Below are positions 16,887 through 26,174 of a stretch of DNA of 64,000 nt, piece after piece. Source of the stretch: an uncultured Treponema sp. (GTDB lineage: Bacteria > Spirochaetota > Spirochaetia > Treponematales > Treponemataceae); assembly GCA_946615905.1 (NCBI GenBank), contig CAMOIE010000009.1, positions 48,203 through 112,202 of the forward strand, read 5' to 3'. Numbering within the stretch: the first letter of the stretch is position 1; each line of letters begins with the position of its first letter. The position numbers and the translations under genes are program-made. The notes under the pieces were generated by a model. That model did not search any database. It saw only the letters and a list, made by a program, of their open reading frames with translations, and was not told the DNA's origin.

Positions 16887-17955
16887 TTTGCTGTTTCTCC
16901 TTGTTTTTTTCCATTATGTAACTGATAAAGTGGTCCTCAAGCGTTCTGTGAGGTCCTTGAAGTCCCAGTCTTTTCCTGGCTCGCGCATTGTCCCGTCTGA
17001 CTGAGTACTGCGTGAAAAAATCACGGTAGTCCAGACTGACATCGGTTTTCACATGCTCGCCAAGATATGCCGAGACTTCATCGCGTCCGATTGCGGCGAT
17101 TCCTTTTTCCCGCAGGATCGATTTTAATTTGTTGATTTGCTCGTATGAAATTCCGAAGAGGAATTCCTCCATGGCCTGATTCACGTCCGGGGTTCCGAGT
17201 TTTTCCTTTATGAAGTCTGACCAGTCGTCTCCGAGCTGGAATGAAATCATGATAAGCTCGCTGGTTCCCATCATAGTGCCGAATGCGGGTGCCAAAGTCC
17301 TGCGTGCCATCCAAACTGACTGCAAAACTGGGGCTATGTCCGCAATGTTCTGGTCAGCCCGGTGCTCCCACAGTAGGAGGAGTGAAGTTGCAAGTTGTCG
17401 GCGAAAGCCTTCCTCAAGGGAAGTGTCGCGGATTAAATTCAAGTAAACGTCCTCCGCCAAGAGGAGGAACATCATCGACACTGTTTCATCGTTAAAGGCC
17501 TTGGTCAGTTTTTCATCCAGACCGACCTGCTTTGTCAGCTTTGTGAGGGATGAGAATGTGTGGAGCTTTGCAATTAAAAATCCACGGCCCAGGGTCGCCT
17601 TTGATGGCAGGTGGAGGGCGTTGTCTCCATCACCGGTGTGGTTTATAAGCGAGTCAATCAAAAGCTGTGGTGTCCGAGTCCCTGAATTCAAGTCTGCCCG
17701 CTCAAGAAGTGAGGGGAAGGCAGCAATTGCCTCTGCAAGCTGCTGGAGGTCTTTCATTCGGGTCTCATAGATTTCGAGTTGCTCTGGATTTGTCTGAGCA
17801 AGCTTGACTTTGAGCGTGTCGACAAGAGACTGCTGCTTTGTTGTGAGTACAACGATTCCAGTTTTGATTTTTGTAAAATCTCCGGTGTCAAAAAAATTAC
17901 TGATGTCCACCGGTTCAAAACCTTCTTCTCTTAATTCCTGCTGAAAATCTTTCAT
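16867..17955 (-). CDS. Conserved-looking helical cytoplasmic protein, function unknown
   Basis: The 362-residue protein has no signal peptide, no membrane helix and a strongly helical composition. Segments such as FRRQLATSLLLLWEHRADQN and VWMARRTLAPAFGTMMGTSE suggest a repeat-like alpha solenoid. No catalytic motif is recognised. It is the first gene of a two-gene unit with the XRE-cupin regulator, overlapping it by 20 bases. A shared job in the same response is a reasonable inference. Confidence 0.75.
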   Translation of the reverse strand: MKDFQQELREEGFEPVDISNFFDTGDFTKIKTGIVVLTTKQQSLVDTLKVKLAQTNPEQLEIYETRMKDLQQLAEAIAAFPSLLERADLNSGTRTPQLLIDSLINHTGDGDNALHLPSKATLGRGFLIAKLHTFSSLTKLTKQVGLDEKLTKAFNDETVSMMFLLLAEDVYLNLIRDTSLEEGFRRQLATSLLLLWEHRADQNIADIAPVLQSVWMARRTLAPAFGTMMGTSELIMISFQLGDDWSDFIKEKLGTPDVNQAMEEFLFGISYEQINKLKSILREKGIAAIGRDEVSAYLGEHVKTDVSLDYRDFFTQYSVRRDNARARKRLGLQGPHRTLEDHFISYIMEKNKEKQQNDIWAK

Positions 17956-17974
17956 TTCATTAAAGCCTTTGTCT

Positions 17975-18002
17975 AGTATAGCACAGATAAGCCTAAATTC
18001 AA
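17975..18002 (-). promoter_or_regulatory. Promoter of helical protein/XRE-cupin unit
   Basis: Read on the minus strand: TTGAAT, 16-base spacer, TATACT. Predicted initiation near 17967 leaves a leader of about 12 bases before the ATG at 17955. Confidence 0.55.
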
Positions 18003-18028
18003 ACGCTTAAATCTCCGAAAATATCGTT

Positions 18029-19327
18029 ATGAAGAAGAAGTTTATTACCTTTATTTTAAGCATTTTTACAGGCCTTTTTATTTTTGCGGAAGAAATCCAT
18101 CTGCAAGTAAAGAACGAAAAGCTCTTTATCGGGCCGGAAGATTTGCGCGTCGAGAGTGTGATTGACTCAAGCAGCGGAAAACTTGCCGGAGTCCATCTTT
18201 TTATCCGCAAGAAGGGGGACATCGAATCAGTCCTTTTGACTGAGACCACGAAAGACCCTGAGGGCGTGCGGGCAAACTATGCTTATCGTGCAAAGGAATA
18301 CAATGAAATCAACGGTGACGAAATCCGCTACCTTGACGGAAAAAAACTGACCTCTGAATTCGCGAAATTCAGCCTGATTGACTCCACGGTTGAAAAAGAC
18401 CCCAAATTCGGCAAGGCCTTTCATGTTTATATTCCATCGGAGCTTGTATACGGTTATCCCTGGAGCCGGAACGGGGAAGTCACGATTGCGAAAGGACTTT
18501 TCATAAATATCCGCGCTTTCTCAAAAAAATACGCTGACTACACCGGGGAATTCTACGACAACCCTTACATGTTCGACTTTACCGAGCTGGAAAAGCCTAA
18601 AAAGGAAGAGCCTGAGGAGCCGCCGGTCGAGGAGCCTGAGAAAATTCCAGAGCCGGAAGTAAAAGAAGAGAAGAAGGAAGAGCCGGAGGTCGTCCTGACT
18701 GACAAATACAATCCTGACGCGGCCGAGAGCTTTAAGGACATCGCCCAGGCCGCAAATGGAAAATTCACGATTTCTGAGGGACCGAAAAATCTCACCGACG
18801 ACATAATGAATCTGATTGACGAGATAGAGCCAAAGGAAAATCTCGACGTTGTTTTCTGCATCGATGCGACAGGTTCCATGAAGGACGATTTTGACGAGCT
18901 TAGAAAGCACTGGGTGCCCAGACTTTTGGAAAGCCTTAAGGGATTTAAAAAACTCCGCGTCGGCCTGCTTTTGTACCGGGACTACGGGGACTCTTTCAAA
19001 TACAAGACCCTGCCTGTCAAATTCTTTGATTTTACGGAAGACTTGAAGGATTTTGAAAAAGCCCTGAATTCATTTAAAATCTACGGAACCGAGGGCTTTG
19101 ACATTCCTGAGGCGGTTTACGAAGGCTTGTACGCTTCCCTTGATTTTTACAAGTGGCGCAACGATGCCCAGAAGAAAATCATCTTGATTGGGGATGCCGA
19201 GCCGCACCCGACACCCCGTTGGAGCGGAAAATACACCAAGGATTTGGTGATTTTGACTGCCCGCGAGAAAAAGGTCACGATTGACACAATAATCGTTCCT
19301 GACGACAAGACTAAGCGCGGGCGATAG
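18029..19327 (+). CDS. Exported von Willebrand factor A domain protein
   Basis: The 432-residue protein has a signal peptide (FITFILSIFTGLFIFA, cut before EE), a beta-rich N-terminal domain (about 25-185) and a Pro/Glu/Lys linker (about 190-225, repeats of EEPE). A vWA domain at about 270-430 carries a complete MIDAS start (VVFCIDATGSMKDDF, D-x-T-x-S replaced by DATGS) and LIGDAEPHPTP. It is probably a periplasmic metal-dependent adhesion or assembly domain. It runs divergently from the helical/XRE unit and converges on the lipoprotein gene 7 bases away. Partner unknown. Confidence 0.85.
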   Translation: MKKKFITFILSIFTGLFIFAEEIHLQVKNEKLFIGPEDLRVESVIDSSSGKLAGVHLFIRKKGDIESVLLTETTKDPEGVRANYAYRAKEYNEINGDEIRYLDGKKLTSEFAKFSLIDSTVEKDPKFGKAFHVYIPSELVYGYPWSRNGEVTIAKGLFINIRAFSKKYADYTGEFYDNPYMFDFTELEKPKKEEPEEPPVEEPEKIPEPEVKEEKKEEPEVVLTDKYNPDAAESFKDIAQAANGKFTISEGPKNLTDDIMNLIDEIEPKENLDVVFCIDATGSMKDDFDELRKHWVPRLLESLKGFKKLRVGLLLYRDYGDSFKYKTLPVKFFDFTEDLKDFEKALNSFKIYGTEGFDIPEAVYEGLYASLDFYKWRNDAQKKIILIGDAEPHPTPRWSGKYTKDLVILTAREKKVTIDTIIVPDDKTKRGR

Positions 19328-19334
19328 ATTTTTT

Positions 19335-19958
19335 CTAGTTTTCTAGTGATTGCGGGGTTGCTTCTGCTGTTTCATCAGGAGTTTCACCCTTGCTATCTCC
19401 TGTTGATTCAGTATCTGCTTCTGACTCTTCTGCTGATTCAGTGGCAGGTGCTTCTTCAGCTTTTGTACTTTCTTCGGCTGCCTTTGTGGCTTCTGCCTGT
19501 AGTCTTGCTTTTTCTTCAGCTTTTGCTGCCTGCTTTTCCAACTTTTCTTCGATTTGTGCTATTTTGTTTGCCGGAATTTTTGCAAGTTCTATTTGCGTAA
19601 GTTTTTTGTATGCTGCAGGAAGGGCTCCTGGGGCTGTGTTGTTAAAAATCGCTTCCAGACTGCGCAAAATCGGCAGAGCTTCCTCGTATTTTTTTTGCTT
19701 CATGTAAACGTGGGCAATTTCATAAGAGGCCTCAACGTAGATTGCCCCCCTGCTACCGAACCGTTCTATCGCCGCATTGTAATAGCGGAGTGAAAGTTTG
19801 TACTGGTTGTTGTCAAAAGCTGTCTGTCCCTTTTGAATTAGCTCTTGGGCGGAAAGACTGTCTGGAATTGCTACTTTTGAAGATGAGCAGGATGACGTTG
19901 TAAATATCGCGGTAAAAATAAAGATTGTGGCTACTGTTTTTATAATTGAATGTTTCAT
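19335..19958 (-). CDS. TPR lipoprotein with acidic tail
   Basis: The 207-residue protein has a lipobox-like TTSSC near residue 24, so it is a probable lipoprotein. About two to three TPR-like helix pairs follow (LIQKGQTAFDNNQYKLSLRYYN in part; VYMKQKKYEEALPILRSLEA). A Lys/Ala/Glu coiled region and a 50-residue low-complexity tail rich in Glu, Ala, Thr and Ser complete it. The layout resembles small BamD-like outer-membrane accessory proteins in outline, but it is too short to be BamD itself. Confidence 0.8.
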   Translation of the reverse strand: MKHSIIKTVATIFIFTAIFTTSSCSSSKVAIPDSLSAQELIQKGQTAFDNNQYKLSLRYYNAAIERFGSRGAIYVEASYEIAHVYMKQKKYEEALPILRSLEAIFNNTAPGALPAAYKKLTQIELAKIPANKIAQIEEKLEKQAAKAEEKARLQAEATKAAEESTKAEEAPATESAEESEADTESTGDSKGETPDETAEATPQSLEN

Positions 19959-20027
19959 TTTTCTATTATATCATTCCTCTAAATTTAAATAAATATAGCG
20001 ACAATTTGGTTACATACGGAGGAAAAT

Positions 20028-21131
20028 ATGAATAAAATCACTGCCGGAATCATCGGGTCTACTGGCTATGCCGGGGTAGAGCTTTTAAGGCTTTTGCTGA
20101 ATCATCCAGGAGTTGAGAAAATCTATATTTCCTCTGTGTCATTTGAAGGCCAGAATATTGCGGATGTTTATCCCAATTTGCGCGGGCTTTTGGGCGGAAA
20201 GACTGACGGAAAGCTTCTGACCGCTGACGAGGTTAAGGAGAAGTCCGACGTTTTGTTTACCGCCCTCCCGAACGGACTTGCCGAAGAATACGCCGACTAC
20301 TGCGTGAAGCATGGAAAAAAATTAATCGACTTGTCAGCCGACTTCAGATTCAACACTGACGAGGCGACTTTCAAAAAATGGTACAAGGCTGACTGGAAAT
20401 TCCCTGCTGTCCATGAGTCTTCTGTCTACGGACTTCCAGAATACAACCGCGAGAAAATCAAAAAGGCTTCCGTAATCGGAAATCCAGGCTGCTACGTGAC
20501 GGCCTCCACTTTGGGAATGATTCCCGCCGTGAAAAACAAAATCATCGACACAAGAGCGATCATAATCGTTGACGCAAAGTCCGGTGTGACCGGCGCTGGA
20601 AGAAACGCCACCATGACGAACCAGTTCTGCGAGTGTGGCGAGTCATTCTCGGCCTACAAGGTCGGCGGCCACAGGCACCAGCCGGAGATTGCGAAGAATC
20701 TTTCTGTAGTATCAAAGGATGCGGGAGGAAACGGGGTCTCTGTTTTATTCACCCCGCATTTGGTTCCAATGAGTCGCGGAATTTTCTCTACAATCTATGC
20801 AAAGCTCGACGAGAATTTTGCCAAGTCCCTCGATGGCTTGAGCGCAAAAGAGGCGGGGGAGAAAGTCCGGGCAATTTACAAGGATTTTTACAAGAATGAG
20901 TATTTTGTCCGTGTCGCGGAGGACGGCGCGAGCGTCACGACAAGAAACGTGCGTGGCTCCAACTTCTGTGACATTCAGATTTATGTTGTAAATGATAACT
21001 CTATGCTTGAGATGACGTCTGTGATTGACAACATGGGAAAAGGCTCCTCAAGCCAGGCCGTGCAGAACATGAATTTGATGTTCGGCTTTGACGAGAAGTG
21101 TGGAATCGACTTGATTCCGGCCGCATTCTAG
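20028..21131 (+). CDS. argC: N-acetyl-gamma-glutamyl-phosphate reductase
   Basis: The 367-residue NADPH enzyme of arginine synthesis reduces N-acetylglutamyl phosphate to the semialdehyde. Motifs: GIIGSTGYAGVELLRLLLNH (Rossmann loop), LPNGLAEEY, DLSADFRF, GNPGCYVTAS with the catalytic Cys, and KVGGHRHQPEI with the catalytic His. A good GGAGGAAA site precedes the ATG. No other arg gene is nearby, so it is either an isolated member of a scattered pathway or the pathway is incomplete. Confidence 0.95.
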   Translation: MNKITAGIIGSTGYAGVELLRLLLNHPGVEKIYISSVSFEGQNIADVYPNLRGLLGGKTDGKLLTADEVKEKSDVLFTALPNGLAEEYADYCVKHGKKLIDLSADFRFNTDEATFKKWYKADWKFPAVHESSVYGLPEYNREKIKKASVIGNPGCYVTASTLGMIPAVKNKIIDTRAIIIVDAKSGVTGAGRNATMTNQFCECGESFSAYKVGGHRHQPEIAKNLSVVSKDAGGNGVSVLFTPHLVPMSRGIFSTIYAKLDENFAKSLDGLSAKEAGEKVRAIYKDFYKNEYFVRVAEDGASVTTRNVRGSNFCDIQIYVVNDNSMLEMTSVIDNMGKGSSSQAVQNMNLMFGFDEKCGIDLIPAAF

Positions 21132-21137
21132 TTTTCT

Positions 21138-21268
21138 GACGGGGCGTTGCGGGGACGGTGCAGGCTTAGCCTTCACCGAGACTCGCCTAAAAACGCATCT
21201 CATGCGTTTTTTCGCTACGCGAACGCTGGAGCAGACGAAGGCTGCGACTAGGGGCGGGACTCTGCCCC
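21138..21268. repeat. Dispersed G+C-rich repeat, family A copy 2
   Basis: It begins with the same GACGGGGCGTTGCGGGG as the copy at about 1957 and ends with CTAGGGGCGGGACTCTGCCCC, the same hairpin tail seen near 3127. The middle differs between copies and here includes a terminator-like hairpin. Confidence 0.6.
21189..21212 (+). terminator. Terminator hairpin after argC
   Basis: AAAAACGCAT-CTC-ATGCGTTTTTT, a 10-pair hairpin with A and T runs; bidirectional in form and embedded in the family A repeat, so it can serve argC and the converging GGDEF genes. Confidence 0.7.
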
Positions 21269-21269
21269 T

Positions 21270-22358
21270 TTAAAATTTCTCTGAGACGACCAGTCTGTTT
21301 TTGCCGTTCTGCTTGCCGATGTAGAGCATGGAGTCTGCATCGGTGATTATTTTGTTTGGAGATGAGATTTGTCGGGATGAGGAAATCCCGTATGTCGCCG
21401 TAACTGCGATTGCCTTCCCTTCAAAATAAATGGGCTGGGCGGCCAGCTCTGCGCGGATTTTTTCCAGTGCAAAAATAAGATTGTCTGTAATTGTCGGGAA
21501 AATTACGATGAATTCCTCTCCGCCCCAACGGCCGATTCTTACAGGCTCTTTTAGTTTATTCCAAAGTCGTTTGGTGTAGGTTTTCAGGACAAAATCTCCG
21601 GCATCGTGGCCGTAGGTGTCGTTTATCTTTTTAAAATCATCAATGTCAAAAATTGCGACCGCATAATTTGTCCCATCGGAAATTCGGGTTTGCTCGCAGT
21701 CGTTAAAAACTATCATAGCCCGGTGGCGGTTCATCAGCTTTGTGAGCGGGTCATGCTTTGCCATGTAGTCCATAGACTGGCGGAGGTAAGTCTGCTTTGA
21801 ATCGATTCTGGTAATCATAAATCCTGCCAAGTTGCAGGAGTAAATCAGCAAGACTTGCGAAATAAAAGTGTAGTAGATTTCCTGGGCGATGAAAATTTTT
21901 CTGCGGCCGGGTAAAAATAGAACAGCGTTCGGCAGAGTGGCAAATTTATATTTTGTGTCGTAGACAAAGGCTACGAGGAGAATTGCCGTATAGATAAATA
22001 TGGATTTTCTCGGCAACCTAGCGGCCTTTACAATCATGTAGGAAACTGGAATCATCGTCAAAACTAGCCATTCTGTTCCGCAGACAATGCGGGTCGTCAA
22101 AGGTTGCAGGATGGCATATGCCGAAACTTCAAAAACTACGAAGGAAAGGTAAATCAGGCAATTTTTTTCTCGATATGAAAGCAAAAAAATCAGGTAGATT
22201 GAGGTTGCGATGGCATTCCAAATGAATGATGGGACAAATTCTGGTGCCCCGTTTATTCCGAATGCGACAACTCCTGAAAAGGAAGATACGCACAAAAGAA
22301 GAAGAAGCGGAAACATTATGTGGCGGATGATAAAGATGATAAATTTTTTCGGTCTCAT
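21270..22358 (-). CDS. Membrane diguanylate cyclase (GGDEF), tandem copy 2
   Basis: The 362-residue protein has about six N-terminal hydrophobic segments (residues 1-195), then a GGDEF domain with HDPLTKLMNRHRA, FDIDDFKKINDTYGHDAGD and RIGRWGGEEFIVIF. The active GGEEF loop is intact, so it should make c-di-GMP. The RxxD inhibitory site expected before the loop is absent (KEPV at that position), so product feedback by that route is not expected. Its start codon follows the previous GGDEF stop without a gap. Confidence 0.9.
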   Translation of the reverse strand: MRPKKFIIFIIRHIMFPLLLLLCVSSFSGVVAFGINGAPEFVPSFIWNAIATSIYLIFLLSYREKNCLIYLSFVVFEVSAYAILQPLTTRIVCGTEWLVLTMIPVSYMIVKAARLPRKSIFIYTAILLVAFVYDTKYKFATLPNAVLFLPGRRKIFIAQEIYYTFISQVLLIYSCNLAGFMITRIDSKQTYLRQSMDYMAKHDPLTKLMNRHRAMIVFNDCEQTRISDGTNYAVAIFDIDDFKKINDTYGHDAGDFVLKTYTKRLWNKLKEPVRIGRWGGEEFIVIFPTITDNLIFALEKIRAELAAQPIYFEGKAIAVTATYGISSSRQISSPNKIITDADSMLYIGKQNGKNRLVVSEKF

Positions 22359-23501
22359 CTAAAAGTCCTCCGCCCGGCAGACCTGATTTTTGCCGTGCTG
22401 CTTGCCCCACATGAGCATTTCGTCAGCCTTTGTGGTTATGTGGCTCGTTGTCATCCCTGATTTAGAGGATGCCAGACCGAAAGTCACCGTGATGTTGATT
22501 TCAAGTCCCTTCCAGTGGTGGGAACATTCCTGAATCCTTTTTCTGATTGTTTCAAGTCTGTTGACCACGTTTTCGGAATAGTTCTCAAAAAGAATTACGA
22601 ATTCTTCTCCGCCCCAGCGAGCAAGCCGTTCCCCTTCTATTAGTGAATCTGTCACGATTTTTGCAAGTCTCTGAAGAATAAAGTCTCCCGCATCATGACC
22701 GTAGGTGTCGTTGATTTTTTTAAAGCCATCGATGTCAAAAATCGAGATGGCGTAGTCCTTTCCGTTTGCCTTTTTGTTTTCCTCGCAGGTCGTAAGATAT
22801 TGGTTGATTGCCCGCCTGTTCATCAAGTTTGTCAGCTGATCATGGTTCGCGATAAATTCTAGCTCGTTTTTGTGAAAGAAATTTTTTCTCTGGGAACGGA
22901 GAATCGAGAATTCCGTCAGATACATAAGATAAAATACGATTGCCGTTGTGAACAGAATTGAGCAGACCGATGATGTTTTGTATAAGTCCTTGTAGATTGT
23001 GACTGTCGTAAGGTAGCCGTTAATCATCGTGTCCTGACGGCCGTAGTTTCTGAATACGATTATCAGGGAGACGATTCCAGCGAGTAGGGACATTAAAAAA
23101 TAGTTTTTCCGGCTAGACTTGTCTTGCAGGGCGGAGAGAAAGAAAACTGGAGAAACGAAAATCGTCAGAACCGTGGTTCCGAAATCAGCACCGGCTAAAA
23201 AAGTTGCAACAGCAGAATAAATCAGCATGTCCCAAAGACCGAATGTGACGCAAAATTGAAATGTGATTGACTGGGCTAAAAGCAAAAATGAAATAAAGAT
23301 AAAAAAAGAAATAAGATTGTAGGCAAAAATGATTTGAAGACCGTTGTTCCAAAAGAGGGCGGCAAGGATTGCATGCATTAAAAGCATTACAGAGGAATAT
23401 ACTACATGTTTGTTCTTCAGAAAGAAGTATGAATACTTATTCATGGATTTTTGGGAATCCTTCTCGGTTATATTTTTAAATTTTTTTTCTAATATCTCCA
23501 T
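22359..23501 (-). CDS. Membrane diguanylate cyclase (GGDEF), tandem copy 1
   Basis: The 380-residue protein has the same build as the downstream gene: about six membrane segments, then HDQLTNLMNRRAINQY, FDIDGFKKINDTYGHDAGD and RLARWGGEEFVILF. GGEEF is intact and the inhibitory RxxD is missing. The two catalytic domains are much more alike than the membrane parts, which fits an old tandem duplication with sensor divergence. It is the first gene of the pair and begins close to the glyA terminator. Confidence 0.9.
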   Translation of the reverse strand: MEILEKKFKNITEKDSQKSMNKYSYFFLKNKHVVYSSVMLLMHAILAALFWNNGLQIIFAYNLISFFIFISFLLLAQSITFQFCVTFGLWDMLIYSAVATFLAGADFGTTVLTIFVSPVFFLSALQDKSSRKNYFLMSLLAGIVSLIIVFRNYGRQDTMINGYLTTVTIYKDLYKTSSVCSILFTTAIVFYLMYLTEFSILRSQRKNFFHKNELEFIANHDQLTNLMNRRAINQYLTTCEENKKANGKDYAISIFDIDGFKKINDTYGHDAGDFILQRLAKIVTDSLIEGERLARWGGEEFVILFENYSENVVNRLETIRKRIQECSHHWKGLEINITVTFGLASSKSGMTTSHITTKADEMLMWGKQHGKNQVCRAEDF

Positions 23502-23517
23502 TCTACACCCGGATATA

Positions 23518-23550
23518 AAAAAAGACAGGTTTGGAACCTGTCTTTTTTTT
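23518..23550. terminator. Bidirectional terminator downstream of glyA
   Basis: GACAGGT-TTGGA-ACCTGTC flanked by an A-run on the left and TTTTTTTT on the right. It closes leftward glyA transcription just before the GGDEF pair. Confidence 0.85.
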
Positions 23551-23585
23551 AATTATAACGTCATTTTATAAGTTCGCTTTATAAT

Positions 23586-25085
23586 CTATTTTACGAATTC
23601 TTTTTTCAAGAAGTCCAAGTCCAGCTCCGGGTAGAGGACGTGCTTTGAGAGCAGGGCGTTGACCCTTTCCTTCGCGGCTTTCTGGACTTCCGGGTCAAGG
23701 ACGATTTTTCCCTTTGCGTGCTTTCCTTCCTTTGTGACTCCGGGTTTTGTTCCCTTGAGAACCTGGTCGATTATCGAGGCGATTTCCTTCATGTCGGCCT
23801 TGTCCATTCCCAAAGTCGTGACGGCCGGAGTTCCTACGCGGATTCCTGATGTCCACCAGGCTCCGTTTTTGTCGTAGGGGAGGGCGTTGGCGTTGAGGGT
23901 CACTCCACACTGGAACATGGCGGCCTCGGCCTGCTTTCCTGTAAGTCCGTAGGTCGTAACGTCAATCAGCATCAAGTGGTTTTCTGTTCCGCCGGTTTGC
24001 AGTCTCATTCCCAGTTTCATGCATTCGTCAGCGAGGGCGGCCGCGTTTTCCGCGACATTGTGGGCGTATTCCTGGTATTCCTTGGACTGGGCCTCTTTAA
24101 AAGCGACTGCCTTTGCTGCCATCACGTGGGGAAGGGGGCCTCCCATGACTGTCGGACAGCCCTTGTTCAGGTAGTCCTCGAATTCTTTTTTGCAGAGTAC
24201 GAGAGCACCACGGGGACCGCGCAATGTTTTGTGTGTCGTGGTCGTAACGATGTCAGCCCATTTTACGGGGTCAAATTCATCTGTGAGGACTTTTCCTGCG
24301 ACAAGTCCTGCGAAGTGGGCCATGTCTACCATAAGGACGGCTCCGCATTTGTCCGCAATCTGGCGGAAGCGTTTGAAGTTGATTTTTCTTGGGTAGGCTG
24401 AGTAGCCTGCGAGAAGAATAAGGGGCTTTACTTCCATGGCCTGCTTTTCAATCGCATCGTAGTCCAAAAGTCCCGTCTTCTCGTCGACTCCGTAGGGGTG
24501 GCTCTCGAACATGCGGGCTGAGACGTTCATTTTGTAGCCGTGAGTCAGGTGACCGCCGCATGAGTAGTCAAGTCCCATGAGTTTTTGGTTTCCGAATCTT
24601 TTTCTAAGCTCATCGAACTGTTCTGCTGTCAAATCGTTGAGAGATTTTACGCCGAGTTCCTCAAGTGTGGGAGTCTCGACCTTTGCTGAGAGGATTGTCC
24701 AGTAGGCGATTAAATTCGCGTCAGCTCCGGCGTGCGGCTGGACGTACGCGTAGTCCGCTCCGAAGAGTTCCATGGCTTCTTTCGCGGCGGTTGACTCAAC
24801 TGAATCTACGTTCACGCAGCCACCGTAGTAGCGGTGTTCCGGGTAGCCCTCAGCGTATTTGTCTGTGAGAAGGTTTCCCATGGCGGCCTGTGTGGCTAAA
24901 GAGCAGTAGTTTTCGCTTGCGACGAGCTTTAAATGTGCTCTCTGGGTCTCAAGCTCCTTCACGACATCGGCTGCAATCGACGGGACTACAGAGGCGACTT
25001 CCTGAAGGTTTGCGACGTATGCGCACATGGCGGCTGACGGCTTTCCATTGCATGAAGCAAGGTAATCTTCCAAAGGTGTGGACAT
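23586..25085 (-). CDS. glyA: Serine hydroxymethyltransferase, long form
   Basis: The start at 25085 is chosen for its CAGGAG ribosome site; an upstream ATG at 25163 has none. The 499-residue PLP enzyme interconverts serine and glycine with tetrahydrofolate. Motifs: LKLVASENYCS, TDKYAEGYPEHRYYGG, DMAHFAGLVAGK and TTTTHKTLRGPRGALVL with the PLP Lys. It is about 70-80 residues longer than the common bacterial enzyme; extra sequence lies at the N-terminus (about 40 residues) and between EHRYYGG and the PLP domain (VETPTLEELGVKSLNDL). This long form is known from some spirochaetes and chlamydiae. Confidence 0.95.
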   Translation of the reverse strand: MSTPLEDYLASCNGKPSAAMCAYVANLQEVASVVPSIAADVVKELETQRAHLKLVASENYCSLATQAAMGNLLTDKYAEGYPEHRYYGGCVNVDSVESTAAKEAMELFGADYAYVQPHAGADANLIAYWTILSAKVETPTLEELGVKSLNDLTAEQFDELRKRFGNQKLMGLDYSCGGHLTHGYKMNVSARMFESHPYGVDEKTGLLDYDAIEKQAMEVKPLILLAGYSAYPRKINFKRFRQIADKCGAVLMVDMAHFAGLVAGKVLTDEFDPVKWADIVTTTTHKTLRGPRGALVLCKKEFEDYLNKGCPTVMGGPLPHVMAAKAVAFKEAQSKEYQEYAHNVAENAAALADECMKLGMRLQTGGTENHLMLIDVTTYGLTGKQAEAAMFQCGVTLNANALPYDKNGAWWTSGIRVGTPAVTTLGMDKADMKEIASIIDQVLKGTKPGVTKEGKHAKGKIVLDPEVQKAAKERVNALLSKHVLYPELDLDFLKKEFVK

Positions 25086-25181
25086 ATCTGACTCCTGATT
25101 ATGAACTATTCGCTCAAAATTAAGTATGTCTGCAATACTACAGTAATTATTAAAAAAACTCAATTGCAGGGCCTTTAATAC

Positions 25182-25210
25182 TTTCCATAAAGTGAATTCT
25201 TGCGTATAAT
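25182..25210 (+). promoter_or_regulatory. ABC permease promoter, leaderless arrangement
   Basis: TTTCCA, 17-base spacer, TATAAT at 25205-25210; the ATG at 25218 follows after 7 bases with no Shine-Dalgarno sequence. Confidence 0.6.
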
Positions 25211-25217
25211 TTTTGCC

Positions 25218-26174
25218 ATGATTTTAAGTATTTCCATTGTAAGCCTTGCAGGTGCAATGCAGGGCGCGGTTTCCCAGGGAGTCCTGTGGGGAATCATGAC
25301 TCTCGGAGTTTATCTGACCTTCCGTATTCTGAATATCGCAGACATGACTTGTGACGGTTCCTTTGCCTTGGGGGGCTCTGTTTCCGCAATCCTTTTGACA
25401 AAGTCCATGAATCCCTACATGACCCTTCCTGTTGCCTTCGCGGCCGGTATGCTGGCAGGACTCGTGACAGGAATCCTTCATACAAAGCTCAAGATTGACG
25501 CGATTTTGGCCTCGATTTTGACCATGATCGCCCTTTATTCTATTAATATCCGCATCATGGGCAGGTCTAACACCCCGCTTTTGGGAATCGACACAATCAT
25601 GAGCCAGCTGCAGACGACTTTCGGACTTTCTCCCAACGCCTCTTCCCTTTTGACTGGCGCGGTATTCAGCGTCCTTTTGATCGCCTTTTTGTACTGGTTC
25701 TGTGGAACTGAAATCGGCTCCGCCCTCCGCGCCACTGGAAACAACCCCAACATGGTTCGCGCGATGGGAGCCGACACTGACTTGATCAAACTGATTGGCT
25801 TTGCCCTCTCAAACGGCCTCATCGCCCTTTCAGGAGCCTTGGTCGCCCAGAGCCAGGGCTACGGGGATGTCGGCATGGGAACCGGCACAATCGTAATCGG
25901 CCTTGCCTCAATAATCCTCGGTGAAGTCCTTCTCGGCGCGGTCGCAAAGAAAATGCCCTTCTGGTTTATGCTCTTCTCCGTGATTTTCGGTTCAATCGTC
26001 TACAGAATCGTAATCGCCGTTGTATTGCAGATGGGACTCAAGTCCTCCGACCTCAAACTTTTGACCGCAATCATAGTCGCAATCTCGCTCTCAATTCCGG
26101 TCATCAAAAGAAAATGCACGCGACGCAGAATCGCAAACCCGGACTTCTCCGCTGAATCAAAGGAGGACAAGTAA
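25218..26174 (+). CDS. ABC transporter permease, branched-chain/TrpXYZ-like type
   Basis: ATG at 25218 is preferred to TTG at 25200, which overlaps the -10 box. The 318-residue permease has about eight to nine membrane helices, with YLTFRILNIADMTCDGSFAL near the N-terminus and ALRATGNNPNMVRAMGADTD, the cytoplasmic coupling loop typical of the LivH-like/COG4120 permeases. That class usually works with an ABC_sub_bind lipoprotein, reported to bring in tryptophan or other amino acids in some bacteria. No binding protein gene is nearby, so the substrate is unknown. Confidence 0.87.
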   Translation: MILSISIVSLAGAMQGAVSQGVLWGIMTLGVYLTFRILNIADMTCDGSFALGGSVSAILLTKSMNPYMTLPVAFAAGMLAGLVTGILHTKLKIDAILASILTMIALYSINIRIMGRSNTPLLGIDTIMSQLQTTFGLSPNASSLLTGAVFSVLLIAFLYWFCGTEIGSALRATGNNPNMVRAMGADTDLIKLIGFALSNGLIALSGALVAQSQGYGDVGMGTGTIVIGLASIILGEVLLGAVAKKMPFWFMLFSVIFGSIVYRIVIAVVLQMGLKSSDLKLLTAIIVAISLSIPVIKRKCTRRRIANPDFSAESKEDK

